DNA from: Emiliania huxleyi CCMP1516
Lineage: Eukaryota; Haptophyta; Isochrysidales; Noelaerhabdaceae
DNA length: 64,000 bases
Direction of reading: 5' to 3'
Assembly: GCF_000372725.1 (NCBI RefSeq)
Contig: NW_005200057.1
Coordinates: 44,406 to 108,405, forward strand
The position numbers and the translations under genes were made by a program. Under the pieces are notes generated by a model, which had not been told where the DNA came from, did no database searches, and was given only the letters and a program-made list of their open reading frames with translations. This document shows positions 20,226 to 30,307 of the stretch, in pieces (position 1 is the stretch's first letter; each line of letters begins with the position of its first letter).

Positions 20226-21245
20226 CTACCGCCGCTTCGCGGCTCTGCCCTGCTGCTGCTGCTGATGATGATTTTCGGAGGAGAGGAGCGCGTCGATCGG
20301 CGGCCTGCGGGTTGGAGACAGAAAGCTGGAGACGAGAGACGCGGGGCGGTGGGAGACGGGGTTCGCAGCGTCGGGCCAGCGCAGCGACAGGGTTCGGTGT
20401 CTGCCGGTGTGTCGCCTGCCGCGACCACAGTAGCCTCCGGGCGTAAAGGGGTACTGCGGTCTTTTAGGCGTGCCGCATCTAGGGAGTGCGTGCGTGCGGA
20501 GGAAGCGGAGCACGCCCGAGGCGAGCAGGTAGAACCAGAACGAGTTGAGGACGAACGGGATCGGCATCGTCGCCCACGCGACCACAAAGTCTGCCCTCGA
20601 GAAGGCTGCGTACGAGCAGTCCGCCATCTTGTAAAACAGGTACGGCGACGGCAGGATGCGGACCACGAAGAAGGAGACGGCCCACGCGACGCCATTGACG
20701 AGGTAGAGGCGCGAGCGCTCGTGGCCGAGCTTCAGCAGGATGATGCGCACGTGCTGCCCGATGTTTGTCACCTCGGTGCAGACAAAGAAGAGGACGACGA
20801 GGAGCGCGCGGTGCCGCAGCGTCGCGTACGGGAAGAAGAGGATGGAGAGGAGGTGGTGGCCGAGCAGCAGCGGGTGGCGGACCTGCTTGTGCGCGAGGCA
20901 AAACACCGTGTCGTACGCCATGTACCCGCACGAGAGGCCGACGGCGCGCAGCGCGAGCGGCGTCGGCGCTGCCGCCAGCGCGGTCGCGTGGTCAGAGATG
21001 GGAAGCTCCCACAGCGCCTGCACCGCGAGGAACGGCGCCGTCAGCGCCGGAAAGAGCGAGACGACCGAATTCGTGAGGAAGACGAGGTCGTCGGCGGAGC
21101 GATTGGCAGCGACGACCGGCGCGATCAGGCCTCGCCACAGCACCAACAGCACACACGACGCGGCAAAGCTCCAAGAAAAGGACTGGAAGAGGATGGTCGC
21201 CTCGTCGCCGAGCGTCTCCTGGATGTAGGGCAGCGGCAGGAGCAT
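20226..21245 (-). CDS. TLC-domain multipass membrane protein
   Basis: About 339 residues from ATG 21245 (MLLPLPYIQETLG); the frame stays open further upstream without an ATG. Several membrane helices are visible, and the segment YDTVFCLAHKQVRHPLLLGHH followed by FFVCTEVTNIGQHVRIIL resembles the TRAM-LAG-CLN8 domain of the TLCD/TMEM56 type, probably an endoplasmic reticulum or Golgi lipid-related protein. It lacks the strict double-His Lag1 motif of ceramide synthases, so ceramide synthase activity is not supported. The last 80 residues are Arg/Pro-rich and not domain-like, so an unrecognised 3' intron is possible. Confidence 0.68.
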   Translation of the reverse strand: MLLPLPYIQETLGDEATILFQSFSWSFAASCVLLVLWRGLIAPVVAANRSADDLVFLTNSVVSLFPALTAPFLAVQALWELPISDHATALAAAPTPLALRAVGLSCGYMAYDTVFCLAHKQVRHPLLLGHHLLSILFFPYATLRHRALLVVLFFVCTEVTNIGQHVRIILLKLGHERSRLYLVNGVAWAVSFFVVRILPSPYLFYKMADCSYAAFSRADFVVAWATMPIPFVLNSFWFYLLASGVLRFLRTHALPRCGTPKRPQYPFTPGGYCGRGRRHTGRHRTLSLRWPDAANPVSHRPASLVSSFLSPTRRPPIDALLSSENHHQQQQQGRAAKRR

Positions 21246-21990
21246 GCCAACCCCGGCACGCGCTCCTCCCGGGACCGAGGGTTGAGCAAACCCTGCCCCC
21301 ACAAAAGCGCCGGCGAACCCACTCGGAAGCCGAGGAAGAAAAACCCCTGTCGTCGAGTTCAGGACCCCACGCTAGTGTGCGTGTTGGTGTCTGCAACCTC
21401 CTGGACCCCTAACAGCAAGGCGGCCGGCGGGGGGCGAAGAGGGAGGGGGGGTCTGGTCCTGTCGGCGGGAGGCTTGGTCTGCCTGCAGGCGAAGAGCTTT
21501 TCTCCCTTTCTGAACCCTGTGGTGTGACGTGAGAGAGAGATCTTCCTTCTTCTTGTTGTGACGTGTGAGCACGCGGGGCACCAGACCGAACAAAGCAAAA
21601 TGTCCGAACCCTGGGTTCCGGGGGGGGGGACCGCTTCGCTCGCACGGGAGACGGCGCGTTTAGCCGCGAACAGGGCCGTCCAACGCCTCGAGATAGGCCA
21701 TGCTCTGGCGGGCTCGCGAGCGGCGCGCACCGCGGTACCTGCAGGGTACAAGCCGGCTGGGAGCCTATTCACAGAGGGTTCACGGGTATTTTTTCGCTTC
21801 GCTGCGCGGCCTGGGAATAGGTAGGTAGGTGGGGCACGGAGCCTGGCGATTGGCGCCCGCAATAGGTCGGTAGGTAGGGCGTTTTGGTGCGAGTCATGGA
21901 GCAAACCCCCTATCTCGCTAGTAGCCCGAACCCTGTGGTGTGACGTGTGAGGCGCTGCCTAGACTCCACAGCACACCCCGTGCCAAGACG
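21246..21990. other. Intergenic with a duplicated 25-bp block
   Basis: A block close to GAACCCTGTGGTGTGACGTG occurs at about 21513 and again at about 21928. GGTAGGTAGG sequence is present near 21820 and 21868, similar to the spacer of the minisatellite at 62.1 kb. No gene seen. Confidence 0.55.
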
Positions 21991-22491
21991 ATGGCGACCC
22001 AGCCGTCCGAGGCGGCCGGCGGCACGTCGGCGTCCAAGCCGGCGGCGAGCAAGCCGACGGCCGGGCGGCAGCGCGGCGCTCAGGAGATGCTGACGGCGGC
22101 GGCCGTCGCCGTCGCCGCCTTCCTCATGCCGTCGGAGGACGCGAGCGCCATCTTCCGGGTGGTGTCTGCGGTCCTGGCGCTGGCGGCGCTCTTCGCCGCG
22201 TCGGTGTGCCTCGAGCTCTACCAGGAGTCCAAGGCCAAGCAGGAGGCCAAGGCCGGCAAGAACATGTTTGAGGTGCAGACGATGCGGCTCGAGCTGCCGC
22301 CCAAGCCGCCGGGCGGAGTGTTTGGCGCGGCGCGCGGGATGCCCGAGCTGCTCAAGGGGTACCCGGTGACGACAGCGACCGAGGTCAAGCTGCTCGACCA
22401 CGGCTTCCTCCTCACCTCCGCCACGCCGGACGGCACCCGCCGGCTGCGCGTGCGGCTGCTCGGAGGCGACGCCGTCGGCGGCCGAGAGTAG
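21991..22491 (+). CDS. Small single-pass membrane protein, unknown
   Basis: Single-exon, 166 residues, starting MATQPSEAAGG. An Ala/Lys-rich N terminus is followed by one or two hydrophobic stretches (MLTAAAVAVAAFLMP and IFRVVSAVLALAALFAASV), then a conserved-looking globular tail (MFEVQTMRLELPPKPPGG). I do not recognise the family. A plastid- or mitochondrion-targeted membrane protein is possible, but nothing shows it. The next gene follows closely on the same strand. Confidence 0.55.
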   Translation: MATQPSEAAGGTSASKPAASKPTAGRQRGAQEMLTAAAVAVAAFLMPSEDASAIFRVVSAVLALAALFAASVCLELYQESKAKQEAKAGKNMFEVQTMRLELPPKPPGGVFGAARGMPELLKGYPVTTATEVKLLDHGFLLTSATPDGTRRLRVRLLGGDAVGGRE

Positions 22492-22658
22492 ATGGAGCAC
22501 GCGCGTCCGCCTCTCTCGGCCTGGCTAGGCGGGCCACGCTTTTGGGACACGCAGCGCTCCGGGCCGCGCCCCCCCCCTCTCCGCACCGCACTCTCCGACG
22601 CCCCTCGATCCGGCGCAGAGGGCTCTAGCCGCGCCGCCCCCTCTGCCCCGGTGCGCAG

Positions 22659-24825
22659 GTTGGGAGACGGGAGGAGAAGCGTGGGAGGAGCAGCGGAGGC
22701 GGTGGATCGAGGCGGTGCGCGCGGCGCCGCGGGTGGCCGAGGTGGCCCGCATCGGCTGGCGCGACGTTCCCTCCTTCGGCGCCGCCGCCTCGCCGCGCGC
22801 TGTCGGCGGCGGCGAGGGCGGCTGCGGCGGCGGCGAGGGCGAGCAGCTGCAGACACTTCGTAGACACTTCGTAGACACTTCGAGGACACTTCCTAGGCGA
22901 GGGCGAGCAGCGGCTGCAGACGGGGGCGGTGGTGCGGGTGGGAGGGGTGGTGTCGAAGCCGGAGCTGAACGGCAAGTTCGGGACGGTGCTGCGCGCGGCC
23001 AACGAGGCGGGAAGGCTCGGCGTGCGCTTGGAGGGCGGAAAGGAGAGCAAATCTCCACCTTTTGCCCAGCAGCCGGAGACCTCGAGCTGGTTCCTAACCA
23101 GCGGGAGGAGTGATCCGTCAGGAGCCAATCTCCCTCCACGCGAGGAACGTGTCTCCGCTCCCGCCGCTCGACACCCTCGGCGCGGCGGCGGCGGCGGCGG
23201 CGGCGTCTCTCGCCCCTCCCCTCCGGACCTTTGCTCTGCGTCTGGCCTGCAGGTGTCTCGGTGGCGGCGCTGCGCTCCTTCTCGTCGGCGCACGCGCACC
23301 TCGTCAGCGGGCTGACGGTGGCGGAGGCGAGATGCAGCCGAGAGAGAGCCGAGATGTTGCCGAGAGATAGCCGAGAGGGAGCCGAGATGCAGCCTAGAGG
23401 CAGCCGAGAGAGAGCCGAGAGAGAGCCGAGGCGGACCCGAGGCGGAGCCGAGGCGGAGCCGAGACCAGGCGAGGCACGCCATCATCGAGCCGCTCACCTG
23501 CGAGTGCGGCCTCTCGCTCGCCCGCGCGCTGCACAGGCGCCGAGGCCACCGCCTCCCCCGCCCAAGACGCGTCCCCAGCCGACACGCACAGCCCGGCGCG
23601 TGTGCAGGCTCGGGGCGGAGGACGAGGCGGGGCGGCCCCTCGCGGCGCCGGCGACTCTCTTCCTCATCGCGGCCGACGCGGAGCCTCTCGACGCCGTCCT
23701 CGCGGCGGCGGAGCGACACGCCGCCTCCACCGACAGCCCCGGCGACGCGGCCCCGTGGCTGGTGGTCGGGTCCCGCCTCCTCTTCTCCAGCGGCCGGCCC
23801 TTTCGTTGCGCTAGGCGACGCGTACCTGTGGCTGTCTCCGTTTTGCACAAACTTCCACGCGCCGCCCGCCGAGGCGTGGCCTCTCTCGTGGTGGCAGGGC
23901 CCGTTCCGGGAGGGCGTCAAGAGCATCGGGAAGGCGCGGCGCGCTCTGACCGAGAGCAGCGGGGGGAGGGCGTCGGGAGGAGCGCGGCGTGGGAGCGAGG
24001 AATAGGCGGCGGTGCTCTTCCAGCCGTGGGAGGAGCCGCGCGCACTCACGCACGGATGGTGCGTCTGGCAGCTGCACACCGCCCTCGCCGCCGAGGTGCG
24101 AGATATGGGGAGATATGGAGAGAGATGTGTCCACCGCCCTCGCCGCCGAGGTGGGTCCTCCCTCCTGTCCGCCCGCTCGACCAGCGCACGCTGGCGACAC
24201 GTCCGAGACACGTCCGAGACACGTCCGAGACACGTCCGAGACACGTCCGAGACACGTCCGAGACACGTCCGAGACACGTCGCTGCTCAGGTGCCGCTCTC
24301 GGTGGTCTGCTCCGAGGCGGAGGCGGCGCGGCTGCGCGAGGCGCCGAGACTCGCCGAGATTCGCCGAGATTCGCCGAGATTCGCCGAGATTCGCCAGAGA
24401 GAGGGAGAGGAGAGAGAGAGAAAAAAGTCGCGGCTGCCCGCGGCGTGGCGGACGAGTGCGCGTCCCTGACGCGTCCCTGACACGTCCCCACTCCTCCCAG
24501 GCGCTGCTCGGGCGCATGGACGAAGTTGTGTCGGCGTGGGACCGAAAGGCGGAGGGCGGCTGGCGCAAGGCCGAGGCACTTCCTAGACATTTCCTAGACA
24601 CTTCCTAGACACTTCCTAGGCGGAGGGCGGCTGGCGCAAGGCCGAGGCGGGCTGCAGCGCAGAGGACCTCAGGGCCAAGGTCGAGCGCGGCATCGACCGC
24701 GGCTGGGAGGGCGGCGGCGACGAGTTTGGCTCGCGCCTCATCCAGGCCATCCACAAGTGGCTGCTGGGAGAGGCGCGGGGAGCAGCCACCAGCCACCAGC
24801 CACCAGACACCAGCCACCAGACACG

Positions 24826-24861
<36 letters not shown>

Positions 24862-27319
24862 TGGCGTCTCAGCCACCAGTCAGCTAGTCCAACCTCCCCC
24901 TAACCGCAGGCGCGCGCGGCCCTCGACGAGATGCCGACAGAGGAGCGCGGCCTCTCGCGGCTGCTCGAGCGGGTCGCCTCGCTGCTGCAGGCCTGCTCGC
25001 CCGCCTCGGCTCCGTGGATGGCGGCGGGGGCACCCGCCTGGTCCGTGGAGAGGGGTCACCGCCCCTGGCCCTCGCCGCTGCAGGAGCATGGCGAGCTGGA
25101 GGCGGCCGAGCCGCTGCTGCGTGAGCAGTACGAGGCGCGCCGCGCGGCGCTCGGCCTCAAGCACGCCGACACTCTCGACGGCGTCAACAACCTGGCGCTG
25201 CTGCTGCACCAGCAAGGCAAGCTCGAGGAGGCGGAGCCGTTCTCTCGCCTGAAGCTCGAGGGCTGCCGCGAGGCGCGAGGCGACAACCACCCCGACACCG
25301 TCACCGCGCTCGACACCCTCTCGCAGCTGCTCTCCGACATCGGCCAGCCCGACGAGCGCCTCGCCACGGCCCCTCCCGGGCCCTTCCCCATGACGCCTCT
25401 CCTCGAGCCCCTCCTCCAGGCAAGCTCGACGAGGCGCTGCCGCTGAAGCGCGAGTCCCTCGCCGTCAAGCGGCAGGCGCACCTCCCTCCCCTCGGCCGCT
25501 CCCTCCCCTCGGCCGCAGCTCGGCGACAGCTCGGCCACGTCCGTGCCACGTCCATGACACGTCCATGCCATGCCCCAGGTGCTCGGCGACCGGCACCCGG
25601 ACACGCTCCTCTCGGTCAACAACCTCGCGGCGCCGCCCTCTCGCCTCGGCCGCCCTCGCGAGGCTCGCCCGAGGTCGAGCCGAGGCTCGCCCGAGAGTAG
25701 GTGCTGCTCTCCGACCTCGGCCGCTCGAGCGGCAACACAAACATGTTGCGCGAGGCGGAGCCGCTCAAGCGGGAGGCGCTGGCGGGCTGCCGCGAGGTGC
25801 TTGGCAACCGGCACCCGCACACGCTCGCCTCCATCTCCAACCTCGCGGACATGCTCATGCAGCTCGGCCACCTCGACCCGCGCGCCTTCGAGGAGGCGGA
25901 GCCGCTCTGCCGCGAGGCGCGAGACACCCCTGACACCTCCCTGACACCTCCCTGACACCTCCCTGACACCTCCCGGACACCTCCCGGACACCTCCCGGAC
26001 ACCTCCCGGACACCTCCCGGACACCTCCCGGACACCTCCCAACTCACGGGGTGCAGCCGGGATGTGCCCACCTCACACGGCCAGTGCTCTCCGCGAAGTT
26101 TCCGTGAGTCGTTCCGGGAGCGGTGCTGCAGGCGCTGGCTGGCTCGCGGGAGGTGCTCGGCGACGGCCACCCCGACACGCTCAAGTGCGCCGGCAACCTC
26201 GCCGCCTGCTTGGTCGACGTCTCAAAGTACATCCAGGACGAGGCGGCGCACTTGCAAGAAGCTTCTCTGAAGCTTGGTGGAGCCTTCCTGTAGGTACATC
26301 CAGGACGAGGCGGCGCACTTGCGCTGCTTGCGCGAGGCGGAGCCACTCTACGCCAACGCGGCCGCCGGCTTTGCGCGCGGGCTCGGCTCGACGCACCCGT
26401 CGACTCTCTCGTACGTCTCGGAGCGCGCGCGCGTGCTGATGGACTTGGGCCGCGCCTCCGAGGCGGAGGAGATACAGCGCGACTCCGTCTCCGCCTGCCG
26501 CGCGGCGCTGGGAGACTCGCACCCCGAGACCCTCATCGGCGCGCCGCCCTCCGCCCTCCGCCCACCCGCCAGCCGCCCTCCGCCCTCCGCCCTCCGCCCA
26601 CCCGCCAGCCGCCCGCTGACCACTGCCCCCGCCCCCCCGTCGCGGCGCGGCAGGCATCACGCACCTCGCGGGCGTGCTGCGCGCGCAGGAGAAGCTCGCC
26701 GAGGCGGAGCCACTCGCGCGGGAGGCGGAGATGAGCAGAGATGCGCCGAGATGCGTTGGGACGAGCCGAGATGCGTCGAGAGGAGTCGAGAGGAGTCGAG
26801 TTGAGAACCCCCTCCCCAACTTAGACTGCGTGCGTGTAGACGCCCCCCCGCCCCCCCTCCTCCTCTCTCGCCCAGGTGCTCGCCGCGTGGCGCTCGCACG
26901 AGGCGGGCGACAAGGTGCCTCGCAACACGCTCACCTCGCTCAACATCCTCTGCGACCTTCTCCACTCGCAGGGCAAGGACGCCGAGGCGGAGCCGCTCGC
27001 GCGCGAGGCGCAGGCGGGCTTCCTCGGCGCGCTCGGCCCGCAGCACCCCTTCACGCTCTCGTCGGTCGACCTGCTCGCCGCCATCCTGGTCGGCGTCGGG
27101 CGGCGGGCGGAGGGCGAGGCGCTGGTGGCGCAGTTCAAGTTCGACGAGGAGGGCGGCATGTCGCCGGGCGGCAAGGGCGGCGGCAAGGGCGGCGGCAAGG
27201 GCGGCAAGGGGAAGGCCGCCAAGGCCAAGGGCGGCAGCAGCAGCGGGCGGGGCAGCGCCAAGAAGAGCAAGGGGAAGGCGAACGGCGGCACGGCTCTCCC
27301 GATCGAGGAGGTGGACTAG
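22659..27319 (+). CDS. HET/TIR-like domain protein with TPR array, 18 introns (5' end unresolved)
   Basis: Large multi-exon gene. From the exon at 22896 onward 18 exons join to 797 codons with no stop, all in phase: 22896-23034, 23253-23326, 23469-23536, 23608-23741, 23815-23933, 24006-24095, 24290-24340, 24501-24548, 24620-24772, 24910-24990, 25084-25342, 25420-25475, 25579-25629, 25701-25915, 26132-26226, 26294-26538, 26654-26724, 26876-27319. A preceding exon ends at 22829; the start codon is not identified. Domains in order: a PELNG module (VGGVVSKPELNGKFG); a HET/TIR-like region (AYLWLSPFCTNFHAP, VLFQPWEEPRALTHGWCVW); kinesin-light-chain-like TPRs with ADTLDGVNNLALLL and HPHTLASISNLADML signatures; a Gly/Lys-rich tail ending IEEVD. 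Sixteen of 18 donors are GC, and all acceptors are AG|G. Function unknown; the terminal EEVD-like end is notable. Confidence 0.78.
24195..24285. repeat. 11-nt tandem repeat in a TPR-gene intron
   Basis: About eight near-perfect copies of ACACGTCCGAG fill the middle of intron 24096-24289. The same intron also repeats the upstream exon end CACCGCCCTCGCCGCCGAGG at about 24134-24155. Confidence 0.92.
24786..24862. repeat. 7-nt tandem repeat in a TPR-gene intron
   Basis: CCAGACA/CCAGCCA units repeated about ten times inside intron 24773-24909. Confidence 0.88.
25921..26040. repeat. 11-nt tandem repeat in a TPR-gene intron
   Basis: About ten copies of ACACCTCCCTG and then ACACCTCCCGG inside intron 25916-26131. 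Confidence 0.92.
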
Positions 27320-27619
27320 CGCGGCCGGGGCGTGGAGGCGTGGAGGCGCGTGGAGGTTGCCACGACGGCCGTTCAAGGGATCTGGGCTGAGGGACCAGCG
27401 GGCGCATCACGCGCGGCGTTCACTCTCCGTTTCTCTAGTAGCCGAACGCGCGAGATGGCCGATGGCGCGGGGCCCGACACGACCTGGATGTGTGCGTGAT
27501 TTCTCTCTCTCCGACCTGTCTCATATCTCTGACTCTCTGTTGCGTGGCGCGGGATTATGATATATAAGCCACAGACAATGAGAGTATATGAAAAAGCCAG
27601 AGAGCCACCGCGAGCTGCG
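27320..27619. other. Intergenic, no gene seen
   Basis: Two genes converge here. A short AT-rich patch (TTATGATATATAAGCC, near 27554) is the only notable sequence and may be part of a 3' processing region. Confidence 0.45.
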
Positions 27620-28519
27620 CTACCCTGGTCGGGGCTCGTACAGGACTGTCACCTCCCTCACATCCGCCTCCCCCTCGGCAAGCGTCGAGGCGGCTGGCTT
27701 CTGCAGCCTGACTGCGTAGGCCTGCGTGTTTTTCGGGTGGCTGTAGCCGCAAGGCAGCACTCCGAGCCTCAAGTAGTTGCCGTGCGTCACCACGGCCACC
27801 GTCGTCTCATCTCCGTGCGCCGCGTAGAGCTGCTGCACCTCGGGATGCTCCCACAGCCAGGCGACGAACGCCTCCCACTCGCCCGGGCCGACGGCGTCGT
27901 TGGAGCCGCCGACGTACGACCAGTCGAACTGCTCGTCGACGTCGAATCCAGCGCCGGCGAGGGCGGCACGCTGCTCATCGCGAGGCAGCGGGCAGGAGCC
28001 GGGGGAGAGAAAGTCAGAGTCAAAGTACTTGTGTTCGGAGAGGAACGGCGCGACCGTGACACGCGTGCCAAAGGCGACCGCCGCAGTCTCCATGGCGCGC
28101 ATCAGATATGACGAGAGGACGAGGTGCGGAGCGACGCCGAGCGCTGTGAGCGCGGCTGCGGCGGCCTCCGCCTCCGCCATGCCTTTTTTGGTAAGCATCG
28201 GGTCGCGCTTCATCCGCAGAAGCACCTTATTCCACCACGGCAGCTCGTTGTTCTCGGACTGAGCGTGCCGCATGAGGATGAGGTTCATCCTCCCGCCAGA
28301 GGGCGGCAGCGCCGAGGCTCCGTCGTCGCAGAACGGACCGATGCGCTGAGCGTCGAGGACAGCGAAGAGCGCGAGCAGCATGAGGAGGAGACTTCCCCAC
28401 TTGACGAGACGACGAGGCAGGGCGGTGCTGGATGTGCACGCGCCGTGACTGGAGGAGGCCTCGCGCGCCTTGTCGGCCGACTCCGGCGAGAGCAGGGATG
28501 GCGTGGGCGCGTCGATCAT
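27620..28519 (-). CDS. Membrane-anchored histidine phosphatase (phosphoglycerate mutase-like)
   Basis: Single-exon, 299 residues. The N-terminal hydrophobic segment WGSLLLMLLALFAVLDA suggests a signal anchor, placing the catalytic domain in the secretory lumen or outside. The domain has the histidine phosphatase RHG-type motif as LILMRHAQSENN, and the second catalytic His in VAVVTHGNYLRLGVLPC. Residues between (LSSYLMRAMETA) fit the family helix that supplies another Arg. It resembles broad-specificity phosphatases more than glycolytic phosphoglycerate mutase, given the anchor and the divergent surroundings. Substrate unknown. ATG 28519 begins MIDAPTPS. Confidence 0.86.
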   Translation of the reverse strand: MIDAPTPSLLSPESADKAREASSSHGACTSSTALPRRLVKWGSLLLMLLALFAVLDAQRIGPFCDDGASALPPSGGRMNLILMRHAQSENNELPWWNKVLLRMKRDPMLTKKGMAEAEAAAAALTALGVAPHLVLSSYLMRAMETAAVAFGTRVTVAPFLSEHKYFDSDFLSPGSCPLPRDEQRAALAGAGFDVDEQFDWSYVGGSNDAVGPGEWEAFVAWLWEHPEVQQLYAAHGDETTVAVVTHGNYLRLGVLPCGYSHPKNTQAYAVRLQKPAASTLAEGEADVREVTVLYEPRPG

Positions 28520-28703
28520 CTCCCTCGCGAAAACAGAAGAGTGCGCGTGAATATACCCGGGTACGACACGACGCGCCCCCGCACACATGCTCTCACACCC
28601 CGCCGCACACCGCGCGGGCTGATCGACTCCAACAAGCTCCTCACTTTCTTCGATTAGTGCAGCTGAGCCACTAAACGGCCCGCTGTCAGAGCCCCCCGAT
28701 ACC

Positions 28704-30137
28704 TCACTGCCCCGGCGCCCACGCCTCGATCTTCTTGGGCAGCAGCTGGTCCGACAGGTCCTCCCCGTGGCCAAGGCAGCCGCTTTCACCCTTGCCCCAG
28801 GTGAACACGGCGCCGTCGGCGGTGCTGGCGATGCTGTGCCCGCCTCCAGCCGACAGGGTGACGACGCGCCGCCCCGCCAACGCCTCGATCTTTTTGGGCA
28901 ATAGCTGGTTCTGCCCGTCGCCGTGGCCCAGCCGGCCCCAGGCTCCATTGCCCCAGCTCCAGAGGGCGCCGCCGGCGGTGAGGGCGCCGCTGTGGTACAG
29001 CCCAGCCGAGACCGCGACGACGCGCTGTCCAGCAAAGGCCTCGATCTTCTTCGGCAGCAGCAGCTGGTTCTGCTCGTCGCCGTGGCCCAGCCGGCCAGAG
29101 GCTCCCCAGCCCCAGCTCCAGACGCTGCCGTCGGCGGTGAGGGCGAGGCTGTGGGCTGCTCCAGCCGACACGGCGACGACGTGCGGCCCAACAAAGGCCT
29201 CGACTTTCTTCGGCAGCAGCTGGTCCTGCTCGTCGCCGTGGCCCAACCGGCCAGAGTCTCCATAGCCCCAGCTCCAGAGGGCGCCGTCGGCGGTGATGGC
29301 GAGGCTGTGGGCTGCTCCAGCCGACACGGCGACGACGCGCAGCCCAGCAAAGGCCTCGATCTGCTTCGGCAGCAGCTGGATCTGCTGGTCGCCGTGGCCC
29401 AGCTGGCCGTGGTATCCAAAGCCCCAGCTCCAGACAGCACCGTCCGCGATGATGGCGAGGCTGTGGTACTCTCCAGCCGACACGGCGACGACGCGCTGTC
29501 CAGCAAAGGCCTCTTTCTTCTTGGCCAGCAGCTGGTTCTGCTCGTCGCCGTGACCCAACTGGCCAACGTCTCCACCGCCCCAGCTCCAGACGGCTCCGTC
29601 AGCGGTGGTGGCGAGGCTGTGAGACATTCCAGCCGACACGCTCACGGCATGCTCCCCGCCCAGCGGAGAAGGGAGGCGGGTCGGCGTCTTGAGCTGCGTC
29701 ACGCCCTCGCCGTGACCGAGGAGGCCTGGCTGCCAATGCGCAGCCGAGCCGCACGACGAGAGCCGCCCCTCGCCGTCGATGAAGACGCTGTGCCGTTCGC
29801 CCGCCGCCGCCCTCGCCGGCGGGTTGGCCTCGCGCAGCAGCGCAGCGAAGCACAGCCACCGCACGGCGCAGCCCTCGCCCTCTGGCTGCGCCGGCAGCTC
29901 GAAGCCGCGCTCTTGCGCCCACAAGCGGATGGCCTCTACCGCGAGCGAGGCGTAAAAGAGCAGCGAGACGGCCGCGACGCGAGCGATGTTGGCGGGGTCG
30001 CAGCGAGAGAGGGCGCGCACGAGGAGCTCCGTGGGGAGGTCGAGGAGGCGGGCGGGCGGCGGCGTCTCTGGCGGGGGAACGGCGGTGGCGGCGGGGGCGA
30101 GGCGGCTCGAGCGGCGGCGCGGCAGGGTGGACATCAT
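28704..30137 (-). CDS. F-box and RCC1-repeat protein, copy 2
   Basis: Single-exon, 477 residues from ATG 30137 (MMSTLPRRRSSRLA). Same layout as copies 1 and 3: F-box RLLDLPTELLVRALSRC, then about seven RCC1 repeats (VVAVSAGAAHSLALTADG, WSWG, LGHGDEQ). It lacks the acidic insert of copy 1, and the C-terminal blade ends KIEAWAPGQ. The motif GAAATTCTTTTCC lies immediately upstream on the coding strand. It diverges from the GT64-like gene at 30308. An SCF substrate adaptor role is inferred from domain content. Confidence 0.87.
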   Translation of the reverse strand: MMSTLPRRRSSRLAPAATAVPPPETPPPARLLDLPTELLVRALSRCDPANIARVAAVSLLFYASLAVEAIRLWAQERGFELPAQPEGEGCAVRWLCFAALLREANPPARAAAGERHSVFIDGEGRLSSCGSAAHWQPGLLGHGEGVTQLKTPTRLPSPLGGEHAVSVSAGMSHSLATTADGAVWSWGGGDVGQLGHGDEQNQLLAKKKEAFAGQRVVAVSAGEYHSLAIIADGAVWSWGFGYHGQLGHGDQQIQLLPKQIEAFAGLRVVAVSAGAAHSLAITADGALWSWGYGDSGRLGHGDEQDQLLPKKVEAFVGPHVVAVSAGAAHSLALTADGSVWSWGWGASGRLGHGDEQNQLLLPKKIEAFAGQRVVAVSAGLYHSGALTAGGALWSWGNGAWGRLGHGDGQNQLLPKKIEALAGRRVVTLSAGGGHSIASTADGAVFTWGKGESGCLGHGEDLSDQLLPKKIEAWAPGQ

Positions 30138-30307
30138 CAGGAAAAGAATTTCGAGCGGTACAGGCCGACTTTTTAATTCTTTCCGTATAATATTTAAAGT
30201 TTGTACTTGTACTTGTAGCCTGCTCGCTTGGTGCGAAAGAACGATGCGCCTTAGCGCCCAAGTTTCAGGCCGATCCTCCTCGAGAGGTACCCTCAGCCTT
30301 GTGCTGT
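30138..30307. promoter_or_regulatory. Shared upstream region between divergent genes
   Basis: 170 bp between the F-box/RCC1 start at 30137 (-) and the glycosyltransferase start at 30308 (+). Positions 30170-30215 are strikingly AT-rich (TTTTTAATTCTTTCC, TATAATATTTAAAG), a likely bidirectional promoter core. The GAAAAGAATT motif lies at 30140-30150. Confidence 0.5.

Noticed and set aside
22492-22863. Plus-strand frame starting at the ATG next to the stop of the small membrane-protein gene, considered as the start of the TPR gene
   Set aside because: It is in a different frame from the coding-like WEEQRRRWIEAVRAAPRV segment, and I found no single intron that clearly joins them.
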